Source: Pseudomonas anatoliensis (GTDB lineage Bacteria; Pseudomonadota; Gammaproteobacteria; Pseudomonadales; Pseudomonadaceae). Taken from it: DNA of 64,000 bases. Position numbers and translations under genes: made by a program. Positions within the stretch are counted from its first letter, which is position 1; every line of letters begins with the position of its first letter. Below are positions 8,759 through 19,152 of this stretch, one piece after another. Location of the stretch: NCBI RefSeq assembly GCF_017976235.1, contig NZ_JACVHC010000006.1:372001-436000 (forward strand). Direction: 5' to 3'. A model generated the notes under the pieces. That model was not told the origin of the DNA. It saw only the letters and a list, made by a program, of their open reading frames with translations, and did not search any database.

Positions 8759-8926
8759 GGGCTGGACGATCTTCAACGTATTGCGTGCGTGGATGAGTGT
8801 GCGCAGTGACAGGCGCCCTCAATCACAGGATAATGCCGCATCTTTTTCCGACGGCTCTGCGTAGCGGGCCGGTCGATGTGTTTGCTTGTTTGGCCGCCTT
8901 AGCCTGACAACCCTGGAGTGTCTGGT

Positions 8927-10048
8927 TTGATCGTCTTCCGTTATCTGTCCCGCGAAGTTCTGTTGACCCTCAGCGCCGTGAGTGCGGTGCTGCTGGTCAT
9001 TATCATGAGCGGTCGCTTCATCAAATACCTCGCTCAGGCCGCTGCCGGCCAGCTCGATCCGGGCTCGCTGTTCCTGATCATGGGCTTTCGCCTGCCGGGC
9101 TTCCTGCAGTTGATTCTGCCGCTGGGCCTGTTTCTCGGGATCCTGCTGGCCTACGGTCGCCTGTACCTGGAAAGCGAAATGACCGTGCTCTCGGCCACCG
9201 GCATGAGTCAGCAGAAGCTGCTGCGCATGACCCTGTTTCCGGCGACGCTGGTTGCGCTGGTCGTGGCCTGGCTGAGCCTGGGTCTGGCACCGCAAGGTGC
9301 CAACCAGTTCCAGTTGCTGCTGAACAAGCAGGACGCGCTGACCGAATTCGACACCCTGGAGCCTGGTCGCTTTCAGGCCCTGCGCGACGGCAGTCGGGTG
9401 ACTTACACCGAAACCCTGAGCGATGATCGCGTCAATCTGGGCGGCGTGTTCATTTCGCAGAAGAACCTCGGCGCCGATCAGAAGGACCGCGGGATTTCCG
9501 TACTGGTAGCCGAATCGGGTCGTCAGGAAATCCGCCCCGACGGCAATCGCTACCTGATCCTCGATAACGGCTATCGCTACGACGGCAGCCCGGGCCAGGC
9601 TGATTACCGCGCCATTCATTACGAGAACTATGGCGTGCTGCTGCCCAAGCCGGACGTCAGTGAAGAAGTCACCGACCGTGACGCCATGCCGACTTCGTCT
9701 TTGCTGGGCAGCGACGACATCCGCTCCAAGACCGAACTGCAATGGCGCCTGTCTCTGCCGTTGCTGGTGTTTATCGTGACCCTGATGGCGGTGCCGCTAT
9801 CGCGAGTCAATCCGCGTCAAGGGCGCTTCCTCAAGCTTCTGCCGGCGATTCTTCTTTATATGGCTTACCTGACCATCCTGATTGCCGCGCGCGGCGCCCT
9901 TGAAAAAGGCAAGATCCACCCGACGCTCGGCTTGTGGTGGGTGCATGCGATCTTCCTGTTCATCGGCCTCGGCCTGCTCTATTGGGAGCCGCTGCGCCTG
10001 AAGATGGCCAGCCGTCGCGCCGCTGCGCTGGAGGTGGCTCGTGGTTAA
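8927..10048 (+). CDS. lptF: LPS export ABC transporter permease LptF
   Basis: A 373-residue inner-membrane permease (MIVFRYLSREVLLTL) with a first membrane segment at the N-terminus, further ones at ~50-120, a periplasmic beta-jellyroll domain in the middle and three C-terminal segments. With LptG and the ATPase LptB it extracts LPS from the inner membrane and passes it to LptC/A. TTG at 8927 is chosen because GGAG at 8914-8917 lies nine bases upstream; the GTG at 8918 directly abuts that site. The last bases overlap lptG, so the pair is translationally coupled. Confidence 0.95.
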   Translation: MIVFRYLSREVLLTLSAVSAVLLVIIMSGRFIKYLAQAAAGQLDPGSLFLIMGFRLPGFLQLILPLGLFLGILLAYGRLYLESEMTVLSATGMSQQKLLRMTLFPATLVALVVAWLSLGLAPQGANQFQLLLNKQDALTEFDTLEPGRFQALRDGSRVTYTETLSDDRVNLGGVFISQKNLGADQKDRGISVLVAESGRQEIRPDGNRYLILDNGYRYDGSPGQADYRAIHYENYGVLLPKPDVSEEVTDRDAMPTSSLLGSDDIRSKTELQWRLSLPLLVFIVTLMAVPLSRVNPRQGRFLKLLPAILLYMAYLTILIAARGALEKGKIHPTLGLWWVHAIFLFIGLGLLYWEPLRLKMASRRAAALEVARG

Positions 10049-11102
10049 ACTCGACCGCTACATCGGCAGCAGCGTGTTCATGGCGATCATCGCTGTGTTG
10101 GCGATCATTCTCGGCCTGGCGACACTGTTTGCCTTCATCGATGAAATGGGAGACGTCAGCGAAACCTACACCTTGGTTGACGTGCTGAGCTTCGTGCTGC
10201 TGACCGCACCGCGTCGTCTTTACGAAATGCTGCCGATGGCGGCGTTGATCGGCTGTCTGATTGGCCTCGGCAGTCTGGCCAGCAGCAGCGAGCTGACCGT
10301 GATGCGCGCCGCGGGCGTATCCATCGGCCGTATCGTCTGGGCGGTGATGAAGCCAATGCTGGTGCTGATGCTGGCCGGCGTGCTGATCGGCGAATACGTC
10401 GCGCCAGCCACCGAAAGCATGGCCCAGGCCAACCGCTCGCTGGCTCAGGGCAGTGGCGACGCGCAAAGCGCCAAGCACGGCATGTGGCACCGTCAGGGTG
10501 AAGAGTTCATCCACATCAATGCCGTGCAACCCAACGGCCTGTTGTATGGCGTGACCCGCTACCACTTCGACAAGGAGCGCCACCTGCTGAGTTCGAGCTT
10601 TGCCAAGAAGGCCGAGTTCGACGGCGATCACTGGCAGCTCAGCGACGTGTCGACCACCAGGTTCAATGAGCGCAGCACTGAAGTCGTGAACATGCCAACC
10701 GAGCGTTGGGATGTCGCACTGAGCCCGCAATTGCTCAGCACCGTGGTCATGGCGCCGGAATCGCTGTCGATCAGCGGTTTGTGGGGTTACATCCACTATC
10801 TGGCCGAGCAGGGCCTGAGCAACGGTCGTTACTGGCTGGCATTTTGGGTCAAGGTGTTGCAGCCGCTGGTGACCGCTGCACTGGTACTGATGGCAATCTC
10901 CTTTATCTTCGGCCCGTTGCGTTCGGTGACATTGGGTCAGCGTGTGTTCACGGGTGTGCTGGTGGGTTTCACCTTCCGCATCGTCCAGGATTTGCTCGGC
11001 CCATCGAGCCTGGTGTTCGGTTTCTCGCCTTTGTTTGCGGTGCTTGTACCGGCTGGGGTCTGTGCGCTGGCGGGTGTCTGGCTGCTTAGACGAGCCGGTT
11101 GA
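10041..11102 (+). CDS. lptG: LPS export ABC transporter permease LptG
   Basis: A 353-residue partner of LptF with the same architecture: membrane helices at about residues 10-35, 55-80, 95-120, a periplasmic domain, and three helices near the C-terminus. The GTG start at 10041 overlaps the lptF stop by eight bases and has GGAGGTGG immediately upstream inside lptF. It acts in the same LptB2FG complex. The operon ends with a terminator about 35 bases downstream. Confidence 0.95.
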   Translation: MVKLDRYIGSSVFMAIIAVLAIILGLATLFAFIDEMGDVSETYTLVDVLSFVLLTAPRRLYEMLPMAALIGCLIGLGSLASSSELTVMRAAGVSIGRIVWAVMKPMLVLMLAGVLIGEYVAPATESMAQANRSLAQGSGDAQSAKHGMWHRQGEEFIHINAVQPNGLLYGVTRYHFDKERHLLSSSFAKKAEFDGDHWQLSDVSTTRFNERSTEVVNMPTERWDVALSPQLLSTVVMAPESLSISGLWGYIHYLAEQGLSNGRYWLAFWVKVLQPLVTAALVLMAISFIFGPLRSVTLGQRVFTGVLVGFTFRIVQDLLGPSSLVFGFSPLFAVLVPAGVCALAGVWLLRRAG

Positions 11103-11134
11103 TGAACAAGCTTTCATCCGCCGTTTAACCTTGA

Positions 11135-11167
11135 AAACGCCTCGGTCGACAGATCGGGGCGTTTTTG
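11135..11167 (+). terminator. Terminator of lptFG
   Basis: AAAACGCCTCG pairs with CGGGGCGTTTTT (one G-T type pair) followed by a T tract, between lptG and lepA. Confidence 0.85.
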
Positions 11168-11274
11168 CATGCAATCCGGGTGACAGGTGAACGTGACGCT
11201 TGCGCCGTGTATCAGGTACAATTCCCGGCTATTTTTCGGCGGGCTATGCCTGCAGCCTTTTTGAGTGTTGATCC

Positions 11275-13074
<1,800 letters not shown>

Positions 13075-13079
13075 GTCCT

Positions 13080-13934
13080 ATGTCACTAAATTTCCCGCTG
13101 TTGCTGGTCATCGCCGTGTTCGTCTGCGGCCTGTTGGCGTTGCTTGATCTGTTGATCCTCGCGCCGCGTCGGCGTGCTGCCATTGCCTCCTATCAGGGCA
13201 GCGTCAGCCAGCCTGACGGGGTAGTGGTCGAGAAACTGAACAAAGAGCCGCTGCTGGTTGAATACGGCAAGTCGTTCTTCCCGGTGTTGTTCATCGTGCT
13301 GGTGCTGCGTTCGTTCCTGGTGGAACCGTTCCAGATTCCATCCGGCTCGATGAAGCCGACCCTGGACGTCGGCGACTTCATTCTGGTGAACAAGTTTTCT
13401 TACGGGATCCGCCTGCCGGTGATCGACAAGAAAATCATCGAAGTCGGTGATCCACAGCGTGGCGATGTGATGGTGTTCCGCTACCCGAGCGACCCTGCCG
13501 TCAACTACATCAAGCGTGTAGTCGGCTTGCCGGGCGATACCGTGCGATACACCGCTGACAAGCGTCTGTTCGTCAATGGCGAGTCGATTGCCGAGCAACT
13601 GGTCGGCTCCGAGCCGGGCACGCTGGGCAGTGCAGAGCTCTACAAGGAAAAACTTGGCGCTGCCGAGCACCTTATCCGCAAGGAAATGGGCCGCTACCGC
13701 ACCCCGCCGGATCGTACGTGGACAGTGCCGGCCGGGCACTACTTCATGATGGGCGACAACCGCGACAACTCGAACGACAGTCGCTACTGGGATGATCCGA
13801 ACATTCCCAAGGATCTGCTGGGCATGGTTCCCGACCAGAATATCGTCGGCAAGGCCTTCGCGGTCTGGATGAGCTGGCCGGAACCGAAACTCAGCCACCT
13901 GCCGAATTTCTCGCGGGTTGGCCTGATCAAGTAA
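13080..13934 (+). CDS. lepB: Signal peptidase I
   Basis: A 284-residue membrane protease of family S26. Two N-terminal membrane segments (about 5-28 and 60-80) precede the catalytic Ser90 in PSGSMKPTL and Lys145 in YIKRVVGLPGD. The conserved MGDNRDNSNDSR box lies near residue 222. It cleaves signal peptides from exported proteins on the periplasmic side. It follows lepA by five bases, as in E. coli. The gap to rnc contains no intact DUF4845 gene, which occupies that place in P. aeruginosa as I recall. Confidence 0.97.
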   Translation: MSLNFPLLLVIAVFVCGLLALLDLLILAPRRRAAIASYQGSVSQPDGVVVEKLNKEPLLVEYGKSFFPVLFIVLVLRSFLVEPFQIPSGSMKPTLDVGDFILVNKFSYGIRLPVIDKKIIEVGDPQRGDVMVFRYPSDPAVNYIKRVVGLPGDTVRYTADKRLFVNGESIAEQLVGSEPGTLGSAELYKEKLGAAEHLIRKEMGRYRTPPDRTWTVPAGHYFMMGDNRDNSNDSRYWDDPNIPKDLLGMVPDQNIVGKAFAVWMSWPEPKLSHLPNFSRVGLIK

Positions 13935-13941
13935 TCACACA

Positions 13942-13964
13942 CGGCGCTGTTGACCACAGCGCCG
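13942..13964 (+). promoter_or_regulatory. Hairpin in the lepB-rnc spacer, possible RNase III site
   Basis: Nine perfect base pairs (13942-13950 with 13956-13964, loop TGACC) directly after lepB. It is not followed by T residues, so it is not a terminator. In E. coli RNase III cuts its own leader; a similar autoregulatory cleavage here is an inference from position only. Confidence 0.4.
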
Positions 13965-14017
13965 AATGCATTTCTGGAGTCGACACAATCGGCTTCGCTA
14001 TCGCCAGGATTTAATTT

Positions 14018-14107
14018 TTGAACACAGCGTTAATTGTCCCAGGCCTGCGCCGTACCCCGGCGATGGCGGTGGAATCCAGCTTTGAACACAGCGTGGGTAA
14101 ACCGTGA
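14018..14107 (+). CDS. Possible 29-residue peptide upstream of and overlapping rnc
   Basis: An in-frame stretch from TTG 14018 to TGA 14107 reads MNTALIVPGLRRTPA.. and ends FEHSVGKP. Its stop overlaps the rnc GTG in the form GTGA, the usual sign of coupled translation. AGGAT at 14006-14010 could serve as ribosome site. It may be a real leader peptide or the tail of a decayed gene. A 14-base direct repeat (TTTGAACACAGCGT at 14017 and 14081) brackets most of it. Confidence 0.3.
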   Translation: MNTALIVPGLRRTPAMAVESSFEHSVGKP

Positions 14108-14793
14108 GCGCCTCATTAAGCCGTCTCGAGCGTCAGCTCGGTTACACCTTCAAGGATCAGGAGCTGATGCTCCTGGCCCTTACGCACCGCAGTTTTGCCG
14201 GGCGCAACAACGAACGCCTGGAATTCCTCGGTGACGCCATCCTCAATTTCGTCGCCGGCGAAGCACTGTTTGATCGCTTCCCGCTGGCCCGCGAAGGCCA
14301 GTTGTCGCGTTTGCGCGCACGTTTGGTGAAAGGTGAGACGCTGGCCGTACTGGCTCGCGGTTTCGACCTCGGCGATTATTTGCGTCTGGGTTCCGGTGAA
14401 CTGAAAAGCGGCGGTTTTCGTCGCGAATCGATTCTGGCCGATGCCCTTGAAGCACTGATCGGTGCGATCTACCTCGACGCCGGCATGGACGTCGCCCGCG
14501 AACGCGTACTGGCCTGGCTGGCCGGCGAGTTCGAAGGCCTGACGCTGGTCGACACCAACAAGGATCCCAAGACCCGCCTGCAGGAACATCTGCAATCGCG
14601 CGGTTGCGACCTGCCACGTTACGAAGTGGTGGATATCCAGGGTGAGCCGCACTGCCGAACCTTCTTCGTCGAATGCGAAGTTGTCTTACTGAATGAAAAA
14701 AGCCGAGGTCAGGGTGTGAGCCGTCGTATTGCCGAACAGGTAGCGGCCGCCGCAGCACTGATTGCCCTGGGCGTGGAGAATGGCAATGACTGA
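14104..14793 (+). CDS. rnc: Ribonuclease III
   Basis: A 229-residue double-strand-specific endonuclease. The signature NNERLEFLGD gives catalytic Glu40 and Asp44; the second acidic pair lies in ADALEALIGAIYLD (about 115-128). A dsRNA-binding domain fills residues ~155-225. It matures rRNA and many mRNAs. It starts with GTG and overlaps era by eight bases. Upstream lies a candidate leader hairpin and small ORF. Confidence 0.97.
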   Translation: MSASLSRLERQLGYTFKDQELMLLALTHRSFAGRNNERLEFLGDAILNFVAGEALFDRFPLAREGQLSRLRARLVKGETLAVLARGFDLGDYLRLGSGELKSGGFRRESILADALEALIGAIYLDAGMDVARERVLAWLAGEFEGLTLVDTNKDPKTRLQEHLQSRGCDLPRYEVVDIQGEPHCRTFFVECEVVLLNEKSRGQGVSRRIAEQVAAAAALIALGVENGND

Positions 14794-15688
14794 TACAAAC
14801 GCAACTCGCTGTGGCTATGTTGCCATCGTCGGCCGTCCCAACGTGGGCAAGTCCACGCTGCTGAACCACATCCTGGGCCAGAAGCTCGCGATCACCTCGC
14901 GCAAGCCGCAGACCACTCGCCACAACATGCTCGGGATCAAGACCGAGGGTGACGTGCAAGCGATCTACGTCGACACCCCGGGCATGCACAAGGGTGGCGA
15001 AAAGGCGCTGAACCGCTACATGAACAAGACCGCTTCGGCGGCGTTGAAAGACGTCGACGTGGTGATCTTTGTGGTTGATCGCACCAAGTGGACCGACGAA
15101 GACCAGATGGTTCTGGAGCGCGTGCAGTACGTGACCGGCCCGCTGATCGTCGCACTGAACAAGACCGATCGCATCGAAGACAAGGCCGAGCTGATGCCGC
15201 ACTTGTCGTGGTTGCAGGAGCAGCTGCCGAACGCGCAGATCATCCCGATTTCGGCGCAGCACGGGCACAACCTTGAAGCGCTGGAAAAGGTGATTGCCAA
15301 CCACTTGCCGGAAAATGATCACTTCTTCCCGGAAGACCAGATCACCGACCGCAGCAGCCGTTTCCTTGCCGCCGAACTGGTGCGCGAGAAAATCATGCGC
15401 CAGATGGGCGCCGAGCTGCCGTACCAGATCACCGTCGAGATCGAAGAATTCAAGCAGCAGGGCAAGACCCTGCACATTCACGCCTTGATCCTCGTCGAGC
15501 GTGATGGCCAGAAGAAGATCATCATCGGCGACAAGGGCGAGCGCATCAAACGCATCGGCACCGAAGCGCGCAAGGACATGGAGCTGCTGTTCGACTCCAA
15601 GATCATGCTCAACCTGTGGGTCAAGGTGAAGGGCGGCTGGTCCGACGACGAGCGTGCATTGCGCTCGCTGGGTTACGGCGACCTGTAA
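14786..15688 (+). CDS. era: GTPase Era
   Basis: A 300-residue GTPase with P-loop GRPNVGKS at residues 16-23, DTPG in G3 and NKTD in G4, followed by a KH RNA-binding domain (GDKGERIKRIG) in the last third. Era binds the 3' end of 16S rRNA and is needed for 30S assembly. ATG 14786 is preferred over the upstream in-frame start because GGAG sits eight bases before it, inside the end of rnc. Coupling to rnc is normal for proteobacteria. Confidence 0.97.
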   Translation: MTDTNATRCGYVAIVGRPNVGKSTLLNHILGQKLAITSRKPQTTRHNMLGIKTEGDVQAIYVDTPGMHKGGEKALNRYMNKTASAALKDVDVVIFVVDRTKWTDEDQMVLERVQYVTGPLIVALNKTDRIEDKAELMPHLSWLQEQLPNAQIIPISAQHGHNLEALEKVIANHLPENDHFFPEDQITDRSSRFLAAELVREKIMRQMGAELPYQITVEIEEFKQQGKTLHIHALILVERDGQKKIIIGDKGERIKRIGTEARKDMELLFDSKIMLNLWVKVKGGWSDDERALRSLGYGDL

Positions 15689-15697
15689 GCGGTACCA

Positions 15698-15780
15698 AGA
15701 TCAAAAGATCGCAGCCTTCGGCAGCTCCTACAGAGTTTTGTGTATACCTGTAGGAGCTGCCGAAGGCTGCGATCTTTTTT
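15698..15780. repeat. REP inverted pair, class A, reversed arrangement
   Basis: The units face with TCCTACA/TGTAGGA inward and GATCTTTT outward, the opposite of the pairs at 2752 and 5887. It lies between era and recO. Confidence 0.9.
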
Positions 15781-15807
15781 GCAATCTCCGACCGGGAAAC
15801 AGCCCTC

Positions 15808-16497
15808 ATGTCGCAAAACCCGCCTCCCGCCCAACCCGCCTACGTCCTCCACTCACGCGCTTACCGCGAAAACAGCGCTTTGGTGGATTTCCTCACGCCG
15901 CAAGGTCGGCTGCGGGCGGTGTTGCGCAGTGCGCGGGGCAAGGCCGGGACACTGGCGCGGCCATTTGTGCCGCTGGAAGTGGAGTTTCGTGGCAAGGGTG
16001 AACTGAAGAACGTCGGGCGCATGGAGAGTGCCGGAACCGCGACCTGGATGGTTGGCGAGGCACTGTTCAGCGGCCTCTATCTAAACGAGCTGTTGATCCG
16101 CTTGCTGCCTTCGGAAGATCCGCATCCGGCGGTGTTCGATCACTACGCCGCGACTTTGTCGGCCCTGGCTGAAGGCCGACCGCTGGAACCCTTGCTGCGC
16201 TCCTTCGAATGGCGATTGTTGGATGATCTTGGCTACGGCTTTTCCATGAACACTGATGTTCACGGCGAACCTGTCGCGCCGGACGGTCTCTATCGCCTGC
16301 AAGTGGATGCAGGGCTTGAGCGTGTGTATCTGCTGCAACCGGGGCTGTTCAACGGCACCGAATTGCTGGCCATGGCCGAAGCCGATTGGTCGGCGCCTGG
16401 TGCATTGTCCGCTGCCAAGCGGTTGATGCGTCAGGCATTGGCCGTTCACTTGGGCGGTCGTCCTCTCGTCAGTCGCGAGCTGTTTCGCAAGCCCTGA
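15808..16497 (+). CDS. recO: DNA repair protein RecO
   Basis: A 229-residue protein with an N-terminal OB fold (AYVLHSRAYRENSALVDFLT) and a helical C-terminal domain. RecO anneals SSB-coated strands and, with RecR, loads RecA at gaps (RecFOR pathway). The length is usual for gammaproteobacteria. It belongs to the rnc-era-recO-pdxJ order but is separated from era by a REP pair that may lower its expression. Confidence 0.93.
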   Translation: MSQNPPPAQPAYVLHSRAYRENSALVDFLTPQGRLRAVLRSARGKAGTLARPFVPLEVEFRGKGELKNVGRMESAGTATWMVGEALFSGLYLNELLIRLLPSEDPHPAVFDHYAATLSALAEGRPLEPLLRSFEWRLLDDLGYGFSMNTDVHGEPVAPDGLYRLQVDAGLERVYLLQPGLFNGTELLAMAEADWSAPGALSAAKRLMRQALAVHLGGRPLVSRELFRKP

Positions 16498-16545
16498 TCT
16501 CACGTATGCTGTGCGCCGAATCTTTTCCTTCAGGAGCGCGCATCC

Positions 16546-17292
16546 GTGACCACCAGCAATCGCATTCTTCTTGGCGTGAACATCGACCACGTCGCCACCC
16601 TGCGTCAGGCCCGTGGCACGCGCTATCCGGATCCGGTCAAGGCTGCGCTGGACGCGGAAGAGGCGGGCGCTGACGGTATCACCGTGCACCTGCGTGAAGA
16701 CCGCCGCCACATTCAAGAGCGCGATGTGCTGCTGCTCAAGGATGTGCTGCAAACCCGCATGAACTTCGAAATGGGCGTCACCGAAGAAATGATGGTGTTC
16801 GCCGAACTTATCCGCCCGGCGCACATTTGCCTGGTACCGGAAACCCGTCAGGAACTGACCACCGAGGGCGGTCTGGACGTGGCGGGGCAGGAAGCGCGGA
16901 TCAAGGCAGCGGTTGAGCGTCTGTCGAAAATCGGCAGTGAAGTGTCGCTGTTCATCGACGCCGACGAGCGCCAGATTGCTGCGTCCAAACGTGTGGGCGC
17001 ACCGGCGATTGAGCTGCACACTGGGCGTTATGCCGATGCCGAAACCCCGGCTGAAGTCGCCGAAGAGTTGAAGCGTGTGGCGGACGGTGTGGCGTTTGGT
17101 CTGGCGCAGGGGCTGATCGTCAATGCCGGTCATGGCCTGCATTACCACAACGTTGAGGCGGTCGCGGCGATCAAGGGCATCAACGAATTGAACATCGGCC
17201 ATGCGCTGGTGGCGCATGCGTTGTTCGTGGGTTTCAAGTCTGCGGTGTCTGAGATGAAGGCGCTGATTCTGGCGGCTGCCTTGAAGGGCTGA
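16546..17292 (+). CDS. pdxJ: Pyridoxine 5'-phosphate synthase
   Basis: A 248-residue TIM-barrel enzyme starting with GTG, LGVNIDHVATLRQARGT, the characteristic PdxJ opening. Conserved stretches GADGITVHLREDRRHI and ELHTGRYAD line the active site. It joins 3-amino-2-oxopropyl phosphate with deoxyxylulose 5-phosphate to form pyridoxine 5'-phosphate, the last committed step of vitamin B6 synthesis. It follows recO as in E. coli and faces mltF across a REP pair. Confidence 0.97.
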   Translation: MTTSNRILLGVNIDHVATLRQARGTRYPDPVKAALDAEEAGADGITVHLREDRRHIQERDVLLLKDVLQTRMNFEMGVTEEMMVFAELIRPAHICLVPETRQELTTEGGLDVAGQEARIKAAVERLSKIGSEVSLFIDADERQIAASKRVGAPAIELHTGRYADAETPAEVAEELKRVADGVAFGLAQGLIVNAGHGLHYHNVEAVAAIKGINELNIGHALVAHALFVGFKSAVSEMKALILAAALKG

Positions 17293-17405
17293 AGATCAAA
17301 AGATCGCAGCCTGCGGCAGCTCCTACAGGGGGATCATGCTGACCCCGCAATTTTGCGGCGCATGTGATCCCCTGTAGGAGCTGCCGAAGGCTGCGATCTT
17401 TTGCT
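17293..17405. repeat. REP inverted pair, class A, between convergent genes
   Basis: Two class A units with GATCTTTT ends outward surround a spacer that itself forms a hairpin (GGGGATCA.. with ..TGATCCCC around GCGGC bases). It separates pdxJ and mltF and probably terminates both. Confidence 0.9.
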
Positions 17406-17406
17406 T

Positions 17407-18867
17407 TTAAAGCGGAGCAGGCTCTTGGGTCGGCTTGGACTTGTCGATCGCCGGCACATGCAGGTTGCCCTCGGCCACTTGATCACCCTCAAGCTGCGGT
17501 TGGGTCACCCAGGTAAGAATGTCGTAGTAACGACGGATGTTCGCCACGAAATGCACGGGCTCGCCGCCTCGGGCGTAGCCGTAGCGGGTTTTGCTGTACC
17601 ACTGCTTCTGCGACAGACGCGGCAGGATTTTCTTCACGTCCAGCCACTTGTCCGGATTCAGCCCTTCCTTGGCCGTCAGTTTGCGCGCGTCATCCAGATG
17701 ACCGATGCCGACGTTGTACGCCGCCAGTGCAAACCAGGTGCGATCCGGCTCCTTGATCGAATCATCAAGCTGATCCTTCATATAAGCGATGTACTTGGCG
17801 CCGCCCATGATGCTTTGCTTCGGATCGAGGCGGTTGGACACGCCCATCGCCTGAGCGGTGTTCTGAGTCAGCATCATCAAGCCGCGCACGCCGGTTTTCG
17901 AGGTGACCGTCGGTTGCCACAGCGATTCCTGATAACCGATGGCGGCGAGCAGGCGCCAGTCTACTTTCTCTTTCTTCGCGTAGTTCTTGAAGTGTTGTTC
18001 GTATTTCGGCAGGCGCTGCTGCAAGTGCTGGGCAAACGTGGTGGCGCCCATGTAGCCAAGGACGTCGACGTGGCCGTAGTAGCGGTCTTTCAAACGTTGC
18101 AAGGTGCCGTTCTTTTGCACCTTGTCCAGATAAGCGTTGATTTCGTTGAGCAGGCTGTTGTCTTCGCCCGGGCCTACCGCCCAGCTCTGGCTGCGCGCAT
18201 CGCCGAGGTCGAAGGCCACGCGGATGTTGGTGAAGTAAACCTGATTCATTGCCACTTCGTTGGAGTCGACCAGGGTCAGGTCGATCTGGCCTTCATCGAC
18301 CATGCGCAACAGGTCGACCACTTCAACAGCGTCGGACTCTTCGTATTCGATGCCGGGGAATTTCTTTTTCAGCTCGGCCAGTTGCTCGGCGTGGGTACTG
18401 CCCTTGAGCACCATGATCTTCTTGCCGACCAGATCACCGGCGTCGGTCGGCCGCGACTGGCCGTTGCGATAGATGATCTGCGGCGTGACTTCGAGGTAGG
18501 AGTGGGAGAACCGCACCTGCTGTTTGCGCTGGTCGCTGCTGACCAGACCGGCAGCCGCCAGTACCGGCCCGTTGGGCTTGCCGATCTGGTTGAAAAGGTC
18601 GTCGAGATTGTCGGCGGTCTCGATTTTCAGTTCGACACCCAAATCGTCGGCAAAGCGCTTCACCAGCTCGTATTCGAAGCCGGTTTCACCACTGCGATCC
18701 TGGAAGTAGGTGGCGGGGCTGTTTCGGGTAATCACCCGCAGCACGCCATCCTCCTTTACGCGCTCGAGTGTGTTGGGTTTATCAACACAGCCACCGAGCA
18801 TCAGGAAGAGTCCGGTTGCGATCAGCCATTTGGCGTACCGCGGACGCAAAGCCGTTGGGAAAAACAT
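17407..18867 (-). CDS. mltF: Membrane-bound lytic murein transglycosylase F
   Basis: A 486-residue two-domain protein. An N-terminal membrane segment ends in LMLGGCVDKP, which resembles a lipobox with Cys near residue 27. Residues ~40-265 are a SBP_bac_3 binding-protein fold with regulatory role, and ~280-430 a family 1E transglycosylase. The catalytic Glu is Glu314 in AIGYQESLW, followed by GVRGLMMLTQNTA. It cleaves glycan strands to form anhydromuropeptides. Divergent placement beside purL matches other pseudomonads and E. coli. Confidence 0.96.
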   Translation of the reverse strand: MFFPTALRPRYAKWLIATGLFLMLGGCVDKPNTLERVKEDGVLRVITRNSPATYFQDRSGETGFEYELVKRFADDLGVELKIETADNLDDLFNQIGKPNGPVLAAAGLVSSDQRKQQVRFSHSYLEVTPQIIYRNGQSRPTDAGDLVGKKIMVLKGSTHAEQLAELKKKFPGIEYEESDAVEVVDLLRMVDEGQIDLTLVDSNEVAMNQVYFTNIRVAFDLGDARSQSWAVGPGEDNSLLNEINAYLDKVQKNGTLQRLKDRYYGHVDVLGYMGATTFAQHLQQRLPKYEQHFKNYAKKEKVDWRLLAAIGYQESLWQPTVTSKTGVRGLMMLTQNTAQAMGVSNRLDPKQSIMGGAKYIAYMKDQLDDSIKEPDRTWFALAAYNVGIGHLDDARKLTAKEGLNPDKWLDVKKILPRLSQKQWYSKTRYGYARGGEPVHFVANIRRYYDILTWVTQPQLEGDQVAEGNLHVPAIDKSKPTQEPAPL

Positions 18868-19152
18868 TTGCGCAGTATACGCAAAGGACTGCGGGCGCCA
18901 TATCTCGACAGTGCAGGGCGACTCTGCTAGAGATCACAAAACCAGCCGAAACCCCGCAGAAACGGGCCTGAAGGGCATTTTGTTACAGTAAAAATTAACG
19001 TTGTTCACTTGTCCCGTAAATTTGACTCTCGAGGCAGAAACACAGATCGACACCCGAGTGCAACCGTGCGTAGCGTTTCGGGTGATGTTGAGGGCGGTTT
19101 AGGCTAGAATGCACGGCCTCAAAGCACACCCCTTCCCGAGGCTGTCCCGAAG
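18868..19152. other. Divergent intergenic region mltF-purL
   Basis: About 285 bases holding the promoters of both genes. It has an AT-rich core near 18975-19005 and a TAGAAT-like -10 at about 19104-19109 for purL. I see no PurR-type operator I could defend and no RNA gene. Confidence 0.35.

Noticed and set aside
8531..8822. Two small minus-strand frames across the palindromic element
   Set aside because: Their sequence is dictated by the inverted repeats, and no ribosome site precedes them.
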